64,000 nucleotides of DNA from Bacteroidota bacterium. Its GTDB lineage: Bacteria; Bacteroidota; Bacteroidia; Bacteroidales; FEN-979. Below the pieces are notes generated by a model, which made no database searches, was not told where the DNA came from, and saw only the letters and a program-made list of their open reading frames with translations. The stretch is taken from contig JAPLDF010000035.1 in assembly GCA_026391835.1 (NCBI GenBank), forward strand, positions 1-64,000, written 5' to 3'. Positions 32,636-41,486 of this stretch are shown here, one piece after another; within the stretch, counting starts at the first letter, position 1; every line of letters starts with the position of its first letter. A program made the position numbers and the translations under genes.

Positions 32636-33979
32636 ATGACACACCTGGAAGTCGACATAAGCAAGCTTGAATCTTTTATTGATGACCAGGCCTGGTCTGC
32701 CATGCAGGCTGAGGTGGATGAATCCCATCGCCAGCTGGTGAGCCGTTCGGGCAAGGGAAATGATTTCCTCGGATGGGTGGACCTTCCGGTACAGCTGGAG
32801 GCTTCCCTGCTGGCACGCATCCAGGCCGATGCCGAAAAGATCAGGCACATGGCCGAACTGTTCGTGGTTATCGGGATCGGAGGGTCTTATCTTGGATCAA
32901 AAGCCGTCATTGAAGCGCTGGGAAATGAATTTGAAGACCTGGAAGGAGGCTCCGGCCATCCATATATAGTTTTTGCGGGCGAAAACCTGAGTGAGCGTTA
33001 TCATGCACACCTGCTGGAATTGCTGGATAAAAAGGAGTATGCCGTGGCGGTGATCTCCAAATCGGGCACAACCACCGAACCGGCCATTGCTTTCCGGCTG
33101 ATCAGGAAACACATTGAAGAGAAATATGGTAAAGAGGAGGCCCGGAAACGGATTTTCGCCATCACCGACGCCTCCCGTGGTGCCTTGAAAAAACTGGCCG
33201 ACGTCGAAGGATATGCAACCTATGTGATCCCCGATGACGTAGGCGGCCGCTATTCGGTGCTTACGCCTGTAGGGTTGCTGCCCATCGCCGTGGCCGGGTT
33301 TGACATCCTTTCCCTGGTTGACGGTGCGAAAAAAATGCGCGATGTGGCCATGAAATCAGCCGATTTTAAGCTGAATCCCTGTGCCCTGTATGCCGGTGCG
33401 CGCAACATCCTGCTTCGCAGCGGGAAGTTCGTGGAAATCCTCGTGGCTTTTGAACCCTCCCTGCTCTATGTGATCGAGTGGTGGAAGCAGCTTTATGGCG
33501 AGAGCGAAGGCAAGGAGCACCAGGGCATCTTCCCGGCAGGGGTAACCTTCACCAGCGACCTGCACTCCATGGGACAATACATCCAGGACGGGATGCGGAT
33601 CCTGTTTGAGACCGTGATTTCGGTGGGTGAACCTTCATCCCTGCTGGTGGTTCCCGGGGATCCTGAAAATCTTGACGGGTTGAATTTCCTCTCCGGGATG
33701 CGGCTCTCTGATGTCAACCGCCAGGCAGAACTTGGCACGATGCTGGCGCATGTCGACGGAGGTGTTCCGAATATCAGGCTGGTGCTGCCTGCCGTCAGTG
33801 AGCACTACATCGGGCACCTGATCTACTTTTTTGAATTTGCCTGCGCCCTGAGTGGCTATACACTCGGCGTTAACCCGTTCGACCAGCCTGGCGTTGAAGA
33901 CTACAAGAAAAACATGTTCGCCCTCCTGGGAAAACCCGGCTTCGAAAAAGAAACCGTAAATCTCAGGAAAAGACTGTAA
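32636..33979 (+). CDS. pgi: Glucose-6-phosphate isomerase
   Basis: A 447-residue enzyme of the short bacterial PGI type. Motifs include FVVIGIGGSYLGSKAVIE (phosphate binding), VISKSGTTTEPAIAFR, GGRYSVLTPVGLLPIA (PGI signature 1 region) and HQGIFPAGVTFTSDLHSMGQ. It interconverts glucose-6-phosphate and fructose-6-phosphate in glycolysis. It stands alone, with the candidate small RNA upstream and a short repeat downstream. Confidence 0.95.
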   Translation: MTHLEVDISKLESFIDDQAWSAMQAEVDESHRQLVSRSGKGNDFLGWVDLPVQLEASLLARIQADAEKIRHMAELFVVIGIGGSYLGSKAVIEALGNEFEDLEGGSGHPYIVFAGENLSERYHAHLLELLDKKEYAVAVISKSGTTTEPAIAFRLIRKHIEEKYGKEEARKRIFAITDASRGALKKLADVEGYATYVIPDDVGGRYSVLTPVGLLPIAVAGFDILSLVDGAKKMRDVAMKSADFKLNPCALYAGARNILLRSGKFVEILVAFEPSLLYVIEWWKQLYGESEGKEHQGIFPAGVTFTSDLHSMGQYIQDGMRILFETVISVGEPSSLLVVPGDPENLDGLNFLSGMRLSDVNRQAELGTMLAHVDGGVPNIRLVLPAVSEHYIGHLIYFFEFACALSGYTLGVNPFDQPGVEDYKKNMFALLGKPGFEKETVNLRKRL

Positions 33980-33985
33980 CAAACC

Positions 33986-34025
33986 GTCATTCGTCACTTG
34001 TCATTTGTCACTTGTCATTTGTCAC
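33986..34025. repeat. Tandem repeat (gtcattt/gtcactt) overlapping the purN stop
   Basis: Five copies of a 7-8 bp unit gtcacttgtcattt. The purN reading frame ends inside it, so the last residues of PurN (TNDK) are repeat-encoded. A related short array (acaaatg) is at 23441-23461. Confidence 0.7.
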
Positions 34026-34580
34026 TATTCCTTCAATCACCTCCGCAAAATACCTGTATTCCAGCGCATGAACTTTCTCTGCCAGCATTTCAGGGGTATC
34101 CCCGGCAGCCAGGGGGCACCTGGCCTGGAAAATGATGCTTCCTTCGTCATACTGTTCATTCACATAATGAATCGTAATTCCTGATTCAGCATCGCCCGAA
34201 GCAATCACGGCCTCGTGCACTTTCATGCCGTACATGCCTTTCCCGCCGAATTTCGGGAGCAAAGCCGGATGGATGTTGATGATTTTTGCGGGATAGGCGT
34301 CAAGCACGTTATGCGGGATCAGCCACAGAAACCCGGCAAGGACCAGGTAATCGATCCGGTATTTCTTCAGCAGGTCGGGGATCTCGCCTGTTTCGTAAAA
34401 GCTGTGCCGATCGAATACACAGGTGGGGATTCCCAGGGTTTTGGCGCGATGCAGCACATAGGCACCCGGCTTGTTGCATAAAATAAGGTTGACGGAGATG
34501 GCAGGATGCCCGGCAAAATACTCGGTGATCCGCTGGGCATTCGAACCATTTCCGGAGGCAAACAAGGCTAATCGCGGCAT
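34008..34580 (-). CDS. purN: Phosphoribosylglycinamide formyltransferase
   Basis: Start chosen at MPRLALFASGNGSN (34580), the family's normal N-terminus; an upstream ATG (34634) adds an atypical tail. The 190-residue protein has NxxxH-type active-site features: HPALLPKFGGKGMYG (His in HPALLP), and ESGITIHYVNEQYDEGSII with the catalytic Asp. It transfers formyl from 10-formyl-THF to GAR in purine synthesis. The last codons lie in an intergenic repeat. Confidence 0.93.
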   Translation of the reverse strand: MPRLALFASGNGSNAQRITEYFAGHPAISVNLILCNKPGAYVLHRAKTLGIPTCVFDRHSFYETGEIPDLLKKYRIDYLVLAGFLWLIPHNVLDAYPAKIINIHPALLPKFGGKGMYGMKVHEAVIASGDAESGITIHYVNEQYDEGSIIFQARCPLAAGDTPEMLAEKVHALEYRYFAEVIEGIVTNDK

Positions 34581-34601
34581 ATTGAAATCGTTGGTGTTTC
34601 G

Positions 34602-34609
34602 CAAAAATA
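34602..34609 (-). promoter_or_regulatory. -7 box of purN
   Basis: The minus strand reads TATTTTTG (TAnnTTTG), about 22 bp before the chosen purN start, which supports that start. Confidence 0.5.
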
Positions 34610-34721
34610 CAAAACCTCCGGGATACCGGAACAAACCTAACCGGAAAACAGTTAAAACGCTGATTGAAAATTAAAAAGTTGGTTCAAAGGTAAAAGTAAA
34701 AACCTTACAAATTTCTTAAGT

Positions 34722-34749
34722 ATCACAATATCAGGACTGTGATTTTTTT
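34722..34749 (+). terminator. Weak terminator-like hairpin
   Basis: atcaca (34722-34727) pairs with tgtgat (34738-34743) and is followed by seven T residues. The stem is short, and no gene on this strand precedes it closely. Confidence 0.25.
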
Positions 34750-34774
34750 AACTGTTAAAAATTCTTAAATTATG

Positions 34775-34805
34775 TTGGAGGGAAGGAAGAATATTCTTTT
34801 CTTTG
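34775..34805 (+). promoter_or_regulatory. Promoter of acpP
   Basis: TTG at 34775-34777 and TTTCTTTG at 34798-34805, 20 bp apart. The second box differs from TAnnTTTG by one base. The acpP ATG follows 28 bp later. Confidence 0.5.
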
Positions 34806-34832
34806 CAGTCGTTTAACCAAAAAAAAATTATC

Positions 34833-35069
34833 ATGTCTGACATTGCAGCAAAAGTAAAAGCTATCATCGTTGATAAGCTTGGTGTTGATGAAAGTGAAGT
34901 AACCATTGAAGCTAGCTTCACCAATGACCTTGGCGCTGACTCCCTTGACACAGTAGAACTGATCATGGAATTCGAAAAGGAATTCGATATTGCCATCCCG
35001 GACGACCAGGCCGAGAAAATCAGCACGGTTGGAGAAGCCATTGCCTATATCGAGAACAACACCAAATAA
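34833..35069 (+). CDS. acpP: Acyl carrier protein
   Basis: From the ATG at 34833 ([18 protein letters not shown]) the protein has 78 residues, the standard ACP length. The phosphopantetheine serine lies in [15 protein letters not shown]. It carries acyl chains in fatty-acid synthesis. It is acidic and has no extension. fabF follows 115 bp downstream, the usual arrangement. Confidence 0.97.
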   Translation: MSDIAAKVKAIIVDKLGVDESEVTIEASFTNDLGADSLDTVELIMEFEKEFDIAIPDDQAEKISTVGEAIAYIENNTK

Positions 35070-35130
35070 ACTTGCCACTATTTTGGCGAAGCCTTCTGGT
35101 TGTTTGTCCCGGATTAATTTTAATGAAATT

Positions 35131-35151
35131 AACCCCGCACTTTGCGGGGTT
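35131..35151. other. GC-rich hairpin between acpP and fabF
   Basis: aaccccgc-acttt-gcggggtt forms a perfect 8-bp stem. There is no T-run, so it could be an RNA processing or stability hairpin separating acpP (needed in excess) from fabF. Confidence 0.6.
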
Positions 35152-35184
35152 ATCCATTAACCAATGAACCTAAAATTGTAAAAC

Positions 35185-36435
35185 GTGGAATTAAGGCGAG
35201 TTGTAGTAACTGGTCTTGGAGCACTTACACCAATCGGGAATTCCGTAACAGAATACTGGAATAACCTGATTGGCGGTATCAGTGGTGCAGGACCTATCAC
35301 CCGTTTCGATGTTTCCAAATTCAAAACCAAGGTAGCCTGCGAGTTGAAGGACTTCAATGCAGATGATTTCTTCGACCGCAAAGAGGTCAGGAAATTTGAC
35401 CGCTGTTCCCAATACGGTATTGTGTGTGCCGACCAGGCAGTGCAGGATGCGGGCTTCGATATGGCAATTCTCGACCCCGACAGGGTCGGAGTTATCTGGG
35501 CCTCAGGAATTGGCGGACTTGAAACCTTTTCGACGGAAGTAATTGCTTTTGCGCAGGGTGACGGAACACCACGCTTTAACCCGTTCTTCATCCCGAAGAT
35601 GATTTCCGACATTACGGCCGGTCATATTTCGATGAAGTACGGTTTCCATGGCCCCAATTTTGCAACTGTATCGGCCTGTGCCTCCTCAGCCAATGCGCTC
35701 GTGGATGCATTCAACTACATACGTCTTGGCAAAGCGGACGTCTTCATCGCAGGAGGTTCCGAAGCTGCCATCACCATGGTTGGTGTCGGCGGGTTCAACG
35801 CCATGCACGCCCTTTCAACCAGGAACGACGATCCGGCAACGGCTTCCCGTCCTTTTGATAAGGACCGCGACGGATTCGTCATGGGTGAAGGCGCCGGGGC
35901 AATGATTTTTGAAGAACTTGGACATGCCCTGGCCCGCGGAGCAAGAATCTATGGTGAGATCATTGGCGGTGGATTATCAGCAGATGCGTACCACATCACG
36001 GCACCCCATCCCGAAGGACTGGGAGCCATCTTGTCAATGCGTACCGCTCTGGCCGATGCCGGGATCACAATTCATGAGATTGACCACATCAATACCCACG
36101 GAACGTCAACTCCGGCAGGCGACATTGCCGAGCCAAAAGCAATCGTAAGTTTGTTTGGCGAGCATGCCTACAAAGTAAATATCAACTCTACCAAGTCGAT
36201 GACCGGTCATCTTTTGGGTGCTGCCGGTGCCGTCGAATCTATTGCAACACTGCTGGCTGTAAAAAATGACATCATTCCGCCAACCATCAACCACTTCACC
36301 GATGATCCCGAAATCGCCCCGTTGAATTTTACCTTCAACAAAGCACAGAAACGTGTGGTGAATTACGCTTTGAGCAACACCTTTGGTTTTGGCGGTCACA
36401 ATGCCACCGTTATCTTCACCAAATATAAGGGATAG
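35185..36435 (+). CDS. fabF: 3-oxoacyl-[acyl-carrier-protein] synthase II
   Basis: A 416-residue ketosynthase, read from GTG 35185 (MELRRVVVTGLGALTPIG). The catalytic Cys lies in VSACASSANALVDAF, and the two histidines in NTHGTSTPAGD and GAAGAVESIA/KSMTGHLLG; NTFGFGGHN closes the active site. It elongates acyl-ACP by condensation with malonyl-ACP. It is followed directly by rnc with no gap. Confidence 0.96.
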   Translation: MELRRVVVTGLGALTPIGNSVTEYWNNLIGGISGAGPITRFDVSKFKTKVACELKDFNADDFFDRKEVRKFDRCSQYGIVCADQAVQDAGFDMAILDPDRVGVIWASGIGGLETFSTEVIAFAQGDGTPRFNPFFIPKMISDITAGHISMKYGFHGPNFATVSACASSANALVDAFNYIRLGKADVFIAGGSEAAITMVGVGGFNAMHALSTRNDDPATASRPFDKDRDGFVMGEGAGAMIFEELGHALARGARIYGEIIGGGLSADAYHITAPHPEGLGAILSMRTALADAGITIHEIDHINTHGTSTPAGDIAEPKAIVSLFGEHAYKVNINSTKSMTGHLLGAAGAVESIATLLAVKNDIIPPTINHFTDDPEIAPLNFTFNKAQKRVVNYALSNTFGFGGHNATVIFTKYKG

Positions 36436-37182
36436 TTGGCAGTGAGGTTCAGACCTTATAACCCGGCCGGTACCGAGTTTTCGTCCGATAAACAACTTAA
36501 GCAGGCAATAAAAAGTATTCTTGGGTACAAACCGGGGAATATCTATTTATACCACCTGGCTTTTTTACATAAATCGGCCACCCAGGAAACAAACAACGGG
36601 ATCAGGATCAACAACGAGCGCCTCGAATTCCTTGGCGATGCAATTCTGGATGCCGTGGCCGCTGATTACCTGTTTAAAACATTTCCCACCAGGGATGAAG
36701 GTTTTCTCACCGAAATGCGGTCAAAGATCGTCAGCCGCGCCATGCTGAACAAAATCTCACAAAAAATGGGGATTGATCAGCTCATCCAGCTTGACAATTC
36801 ATCCTCCGGAACCTTCAGGTCATGCAACGGCGATGCCTTCGAAGCCCTCATCGGGGCCCTGTATCTTGACAAAGGATACGATTTTACGCGTAAAACGATC
36901 CTTGACCGCATCATCAACCGTTATTTCGACATGGATGAACTGGTAAACCATGAGGTGAATTTTAAAAGCAAGATCATTGAATGGAGCCAGCGTGAAAAGA
37001 AACAGACACGGTTTAATGTGGTCAATGAGATAGGCTCCGGCTATAAAAAACAATACATCGTTGAACTCCTCATTGACGATGAAGCCATTGCCCGCGGCCA
37101 GGACTACTCCATCAAGGGCGCCGAGCAGAATGCAGCTGAAAAATCGTGGCAAAAAATAAATGGAGAAACTGTTGACCTTTGA
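36436..37182 (+). CDS. rnc: Ribonuclease III
   Basis: About 248 residues. The start is either TTG 36436, directly after the fabF stop, or GTG 36442 two codons later. The catalytic domain has the signature NNERLEFLGDAILDAVAADYLF and a later GDAFEALIGALYLDKG with acidic ligands. The C-terminal dsRNA-binding domain spans about residues 175-245 (FKSKIIEWSQREKKQTRFNV to QNAAEKSWQ). It cleaves double-stranded RNA in rRNA maturation. The acpP-fabF-rnc order is common in bacteria. Confidence 0.95.
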   Translation: MAVRFRPYNPAGTEFSSDKQLKQAIKSILGYKPGNIYLYHLAFLHKSATQETNNGIRINNERLEFLGDAILDAVAADYLFKTFPTRDEGFLTEMRSKIVSRAMLNKISQKMGIDQLIQLDNSSSGTFRSCNGDAFEALIGALYLDKGYDFTRKTILDRIINRYFDMDELVNHEVNFKSKIIEWSQREKKQTRFNVVNEIGSGYKKQYIVELLIDDEAIARGQDYSIKGAEQNAAEKSWQKINGETVDL

Positions 37183-37202
37183 CCCAGGAATGGTTATCTT
37201 TG
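37172..37202 (+). promoter_or_regulatory. Promoter of the IPExxxVDY-phasin-ubiB operon
   Basis: TTG (37172-37174) and TATCTTTG (37195-37202) are 20 bp apart, an ideal Bacteroidota -33/-7 pair. It overlaps the 3' end of rnc and lies 26 bp before the next ATG. Confidence 0.7.
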
Positions 37203-37227
37203 TTTTATTCTAACAAAGTGCCTTCTC

Positions 37228-37689
37228 ATGGCCAAAAAAGTTTCTCTTGAAACCCGGTCCGAACCTGCCCTTTTCACACTTTTTGGCATCTCCTGCCATC
37301 TCAGGGATTTCAGGCTTTCCTATCTTCTCAATAACAAACTGGAACTGGAATTCGTTAAAATGGACGACTTCCAGGGTTTCTCCTTTTACTTTTGCCGGGA
37401 TGATGACCAATACAACGCCTATTATTTACTTGGAAACCGCGGCCAGGAAGCACTTTTATTGCCTGACCTTAAACAAACCGATTTTTTTTTGCTGGTCGAA
37501 GGACCTTTTAAAAAAATGCAGAAAGACCGTTTGCTTGAAAAAATCAGGGGAATCCAACATGTGCTGACTGCGTTCGAGGTTCGTTTTGAAACAATAAAAA
37601 ACTATGAGTCAATGCTCAATGATCTTGAGCTCCATTTCATGAATATCCTGAAGGAGGCTAAAATCATCTATTCACCAATAAAAAAATAG
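37228..37689 (+). CDS. IPExxxVDY family protein
   Basis: A 153-residue cytosolic protein that matches, in length and position after rnc, the IPExxxVDY family found mainly in Bacteroidota. The middle shows LSYLLNNKLELEFVKMDD and a hydrophobic core of alternating strands; the end has ILKEAKIIYSPIKK. Function is unknown. It starts the operon with the phasin-like and UbiB genes (gap 11 bp). Confidence 0.6.
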   Translation: MAKKVSLETRSEPALFTLFGISCHLRDFRLSYLLNNKLELEFVKMDDFQGFSFYFCRDDDQYNAYYLLGNRGQEALLLPDLKQTDFFLLVEGPFKKMQKDRLLEKIRGIQHVLTAFEVRFETIKNYESMLNDLELHFMNILKEAKIIYSPIKK

Positions 37690-37700
37690 GAGGAATTATC

Positions 37701-38054
37701 ATGTTCGAGGATCTGAAGAAATCGATTGACAAAGGGTTGGATTTCGCATTTATGAATGCCGAAAAGATAGCCCAGTCGGTAAAGGATTTGGCCAAAGAGA
37801 ACAAACTGACCAAAGAGGAAGCAAAAAAGCTGTATGATTACCTGGTAAAAAAGTCGGAAGAAGCTAAAAAAACCGTAGAAGATGATTTGCAGGTGCTGGT
37901 TAAAAACACCCTGAAAAAAATGAACATTCCCACCCAGGAGGACCTTAAAAAACTGGAAGAGCGCATCAAAAAACTCGAACCGGTAAAAAAAGCGCCTGTT
38001 AAATCAAAACCTGCGGCAAAAATTGTTAAAAGTCCGAAGCCAGCAAAAAAATAA
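37701..38054 (+). CDS. Phasin-like coiled-coil protein with Lys/Pro/Ala tail
   Basis: A 117-residue, highly charged helical protein. Residues 1-85 are predicted coiled coil (SVKDLAKENKLTKEEAKKLY) similar to PhaF/phasin-type regulators. Residues 90-117 are a histone-like tail rich in Lys, Pro and Ala (KKAPVKSKPAAKIVKS). It precedes a UbiB kinase by 21 bp; this pairing recurs in many bacteria, though no polyhydroxyalkanoate genes are visible here. Confidence 0.65.
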   Translation: MFEDLKKSIDKGLDFAFMNAEKIAQSVKDLAKENKLTKEEAKKLYDYLVKKSEEAKKTVEDDLQVLVKNTLKKMNIPTQEDLKKLEERIKKLEPVKKAPVKSKPAAKIVKSPKPAKK

Positions 38055-38075
38055 ACGGCATTTAATTCCAGCAAG

Positions 38076-39725
38076 GTGAAACTATCAAGGATTGGATTGG
38101 CAGTCCATGAGTTGGGGCGTGCGCGCGAAATCATCGGGATTGTTGTCAAATATGGACTGAGCGAGTGGGTAACCAGCTCAGGATTAGGGAAGTTGCTGGT
38201 TTCTAAAAAACGACTGGCAAGGCTTGAACGATACAACCAGTGGGAACGCATCCGGATGGCTGTTGAGGAGTTGGGGCCTACCTTTATCAAATTCGGGCAA
38301 ATCCTGGCCGACCGGCCCGACATCGTTCCGGAAGAGTTGCGCGAGCAGTTGAAAAAACTGCAGGACGAAGCGCAGCCGATGCCAGATGAACTGGCTTTTA
38401 AAGAGATTGAAAAGGAACTGGGGCGGCCGGTTAGTGAACTTTTCCGTGAATTTGATACAGGCAGGCTTGCCTCTGCCTCCATGGCCCAGACCTATCGGGC
38501 GGTGATGCTCAACGGGAACGAAGTATGCATTAAAATCCAACGCCCCGGGATCGATAAAAAGATCGAGCTCGACCTGAATCTGATGAATTTTTTTGCAGGC
38601 CGGATGCAGCGGAACAACCCCGAAATGGAGGCCATCAACCTTACCGGGGTGGTTAAGGAATTCGGGAAAACAATTAAAAAAGAGCTCGATTTTCATCACG
38701 AGGCTGACAACGTTGTCAGGTTCAGCCACTGTTTTCACGACGATCCCGACATCAAGGTTCCAAAGGTTTATGCCGAGTTTACCACGCGCCGGATCCTGGT
38801 TGAGGAGTTTATCAGGGGAACCAAAGTCAGTGACCTGGATAACCTGCAAAAGTTGGGCTATGATCCTGAAGTATTGGCCCGCAAGGCCATGCGGATTGTG
38901 TTCGACCAGATTTTCACCCATGGATTTTTTCATGCCGATCCCCATCCCGGCAATATTTTCGTGATGGATGGCGAAGTTATCTCTTTTATCGACTTCGGCA
39001 TGATGGGATCCCTGCGGCCTGAACATCTGCAGTTCCTGGGAAAATATGTGCTCGGCTACCTCGACCGCGATCCGCATGCGATGGCCGAAGCGTTGATGCT
39101 GGTATCCGGGAAACGCAATTTTTCGAGGTTCCGCGAGCTTGAATTCCAGATCGGCGACATGCTGGCACACTACAAGTACCTCAGCATCGAAGAGATGGAT
39201 TTCGGCAAGGTGATGAATGAATCAGTGGATATTTTGATTCATTACGGGCTGCGGATCCCTGCAGGTATCTACCTGCTTGTTAAATCACTGATGGCAATTG
39301 AACGCGTGGCAGTAGTGCTGTACCCGGGTATCGACTTTGCCCATGAGATGCGGCCGTATGCTATTGAGCTTATTGCAAGGCAATACAGTCCCAAACAGAT
39401 CGCCAAGGAGGTTTTCGATTCGCTGAAGGAATATTATAAACTGCTGAAGGAGTTCCCGGCCGATCTGAATGAGATCATCTATAAAATAAAGGAAGGACGG
39501 TTTAAAACCCAGATAGAGGTCAAAGGCCTGGAGCCGCTGGCCGAACACCTCGACGTGTCGAGCACGCGCGTTTCCATCGCCATTGTACTGGCTGCGCTGA
39601 TCATAGGTGCTTCCATTATTTCACAATGGGAGCAGACACGATGGATCGGCGCCATCGTGTTTTGCATTGCCGGGTTGTTTGGATTCTGGCTGCTGGTCAA
39701 GCTGTTCCGGCGAAATAAATTCTGA
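38076..39725 (+). CDS. UbiB/ABC1/ADCK-type atypical kinase
   Basis: A 549-residue protein read from GTG 38076. The family's KxGQ motif appears as FIKFGQILADRPD, with the A-rich loop as ASASMAQTYRAV and the conserved Lys in CIKIQRPG. The catalytic region is HADPHPGN and DFGMMG. Two C-terminal membrane helices (about 495-515 and 522-542) anchor it. UbiB proteins act as ATPases that help extract or handle quinone-type lipids; in Bacteroidota this would be menaquinone. Confidence 0.9.
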   Translation: MKLSRIGLAVHELGRAREIIGIVVKYGLSEWVTSSGLGKLLVSKKRLARLERYNQWERIRMAVEELGPTFIKFGQILADRPDIVPEELREQLKKLQDEAQPMPDELAFKEIEKELGRPVSELFREFDTGRLASASMAQTYRAVMLNGNEVCIKIQRPGIDKKIELDLNLMNFFAGRMQRNNPEMEAINLTGVVKEFGKTIKKELDFHHEADNVVRFSHCFHDDPDIKVPKVYAEFTTRRILVEEFIRGTKVSDLDNLQKLGYDPEVLARKAMRIVFDQIFTHGFFHADPHPGNIFVMDGEVISFIDFGMMGSLRPEHLQFLGKYVLGYLDRDPHAMAEALMLVSGKRNFSRFRELEFQIGDMLAHYKYLSIEEMDFGKVMNESVDILIHYGLRIPAGIYLLVKSLMAIERVAVVLYPGIDFAHEMRPYAIELIARQYSPKQIAKEVFDSLKEYYKLLKEFPADLNEIIYKIKEGRFKTQIEVKGLEPLAEHLDVSSTRVSIAIVLAALIIGASIISQWEQTRWIGAIVFCIAGLFGFWLLVKLFRRNKF

Positions 39726-39756
39726 TTGGTGCTATTCCGCCATTTTCTGGCAGGTG

Positions 39757-40263
39757 TTATTCCTGCTCCACAATCCTAATGGTCATACTGACATCTTTCA
39801 GGGGCCTGTCGGACCTGTCCTTTTCAACTGCTGCAATCTGGTCGATAACGGTCAGGCCATCGGTGATTTTTCCGAACACGGTATATTCATTGTCGAGAAA
39901 ATGCGCTCCGCTCTCCGGGTGGACAATATAAAACTGGGAACCCGACGAAGCCTTCAGGGGATTTGACGGACCGCCGGTCCTTGCTGAAGCGAGTGCCCCG
40001 CGCTCGTGCTGCAGTTGGCGGTTGAACTCTGCAGGAACGGTGTAACCCGGGCCGCCCATGCCCAATTGCTGGCCGGGAGCTGCATTTTTTGAGTTGGGAT
40101 CGCCCCCCTGGATCATAAAATCACTGATGACACGGTGAAAGAGGGTTCCGTCGTAATATCCTGACTGTACTAATTTAACGAAATTGTCGCGGTGCTGCGG
40201 GGTCTCATTGTAAAGGACACCGTTCATGTCACCGAAATCGGTATGAATTGAGAAGTTTATCAC
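39757..40263 (-). CDS. Cytosolic cyclophilin-type peptidyl-prolyl isomerase
   Basis: A 168-residue cyclophilin without signal peptide: GTLFHRVISDFMIQGGDP, SSGSQFYI and EYTVFGKITDG are the active-site segments. It catalyses proline cis-trans isomerisation. A second, exported paralogue lies at 41486-42100, with pheS in between. Confidence 0.92.
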   Translation of the reverse strand: MINFSIHTDFGDMNGVLYNETPQHRDNFVKLVQSGYYDGTLFHRVISDFMIQGGDPNSKNAAPGQQLGMGGPGYTVPAEFNRQLQHERGALASARTGGPSNPLKASSGSQFYIVHPESGAHFLDNEYTVFGKITDGLTVIDQIAAVEKDRSDRPLKDVSMTIRIVEQE

Positions 40264-40326
40264 TTTTATCTTTTTTATGTTTGGTTCGAAATATTAAACT
40301 GGTCTGACCGGCAAAGGAAATGCGGG

Positions 40327-41349
40327 TTAAAACGCGCCTGAAAACTGTTGCAGAAACCTGAGGTCATTTTCGTAAAAGAGCCTCAGGTCCCTGATCTGGT
40401 ATTTAAGCATGGTGATGCGTTCGATTCCCATCCCGAAGGCAAACCCGGTATAGGTCTGGCTGTCGATCCCGCAATTCTCGAGGGCGTTCGGGTCGACCAT
40501 CCCGCAGCCGAGGATCTCTACCCAGCCCGTATATTTGCAGATGTTGCATCCCACGCCACCGCAGATAAGGCAACTCACATCCATTTCGCCCGAAGGTTCC
40601 GTAAATGGAAAATAGGAGGGGCGAAGCCTGATCTGCGTGTTCTCCCCGAACATCTCTTTCGCAAAGTACATCAGCGTCTGTTTCAGGTCGGCAAACGACA
40701 CATGCTTGTCAATGTATAGCCCTTCGACCTGGTGGAAGATGCAGTGGGCACGTGCTGAAATGGCTTCGTTCCTGAAAACACGCCCCGGAAAGATCATCCG
40801 GATAGGCGGTTTTGTTGTTTCCATGGTCCTGATCTGGACCGAAGAGGTATGGGTCCGCAGCAGGATGTCGGGATTTGTTGCAATGAAAAAAGTATCCTGC
40901 ATATCCCTGGCCGGGTGATCGGCGGTGAAATTGAGTGCTGAAAAATTGTGCCAGTCATCTTCGATTTCAGGCCCGTCGGCAACAGTAAAGCCAATCCGGG
41001 CAAAGATGTCGATGATCTGGTTCCTGACAATTGACAGTGGGTGCCGGCTCCCGGTTTGGATGTTATGCACCGGCCGGGTAAGGTCTTGATTCACGGATGA
41101 GGCAATGCTTCCCTGGTCGAAACCTGATTTAAGTTCATCGATCTTCTGATGGGCTTTGTTTTTCAGGTCGTTCAGCATTTGCCCCACCTCACGTTTCAAC
41201 TCTGCCGGAACACTCTTAAAATCATCGAACAAAACCGAAACAAACCCCTTTTTACTGAGGTATTTAACACGAAGTTGCTCGGCCTCATCAAGGCTGCCTG
41301 CTTTTAATGTGTCAATTTCAGCAACTAACCGGTTAATCCTGTCTATCAT
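40327..41349 (-). CDS. pheS: Phenylalanine-tRNA ligase alpha subunit
   Basis: Start chosen at MIDRINRLVAEID (41349); an ATG five codons earlier is possible. The 340-residue protein has an N-terminal coiled coil (about 1-80), then class II core motifs: HPLSIVRNQIIDIF, GRVFRNEAISARAHCIFHQVEGLYID (motif 2) and GFAFGMGIERITML (motif 3). It charges tRNA-Phe together with PheT, which is not in this window. A Zn-like CxxC pair (CLICGGVGCNIC) occurs before the final strand. Confidence 0.95.
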   Translation of the reverse strand: MIDRINRLVAEIDTLKAGSLDEAEQLRVKYLSKKGFVSVLFDDFKSVPAELKREVGQMLNDLKNKAHQKIDELKSGFDQGSIASSVNQDLTRPVHNIQTGSRHPLSIVRNQIIDIFARIGFTVADGPEIEDDWHNFSALNFTADHPARDMQDTFFIATNPDILLRTHTSSVQIRTMETTKPPIRMIFPGRVFRNEAISARAHCIFHQVEGLYIDKHVSFADLKQTLMYFAKEMFGENTQIRLRPSYFPFTEPSGEMDVSCLICGGVGCNICKYTGWVEILGCGMVDPNALENCGIDSQTYTGFAFGMGIERITMLKYQIRDLRLFYENDLRFLQQFSGAF

Positions 41350-41380
41350 AAAATCTCCTTTCAATTCCTTCTCTTGTCAG

Positions 41381-41486
41381 CCCGTCCGCCTGTCCGCCCG
41401 TCCGCCTGTCCGCTTGTCCGCTTGTCCGCTTGTCCGCTTGTCCGCTTGTCCGCTTGTCCGCTTGTCCGCTTGTCCGCTTGTCCGCC
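41381..41486. repeat. 8-bp tandem repeat gtccgcct/gtccgctt, copy A
   Basis: About thirteen copies of gtccgc(c/t)(t/c) fill the space between pheS and the exported cyclophilin gene, touching the stop codon of the latter. Other arrays of this unit are at 59182-59250 and 62383-62488. Confidence 0.9.

Noticed and set aside
35131-35151. Terminator after acpP
   Set aside because: The stem is perfect but no T-run follows, so I list it as a hairpin only.
38184-39170. Long minus-strand frame opposite the UbiB-type gene
   Set aside because: Its residues mirror the sense codons of the kinase; no family features appear.
41381-41486. CRISPR array
   Set aside because: The units are 8 bp and contiguous; there are no spacers and no cas genes.
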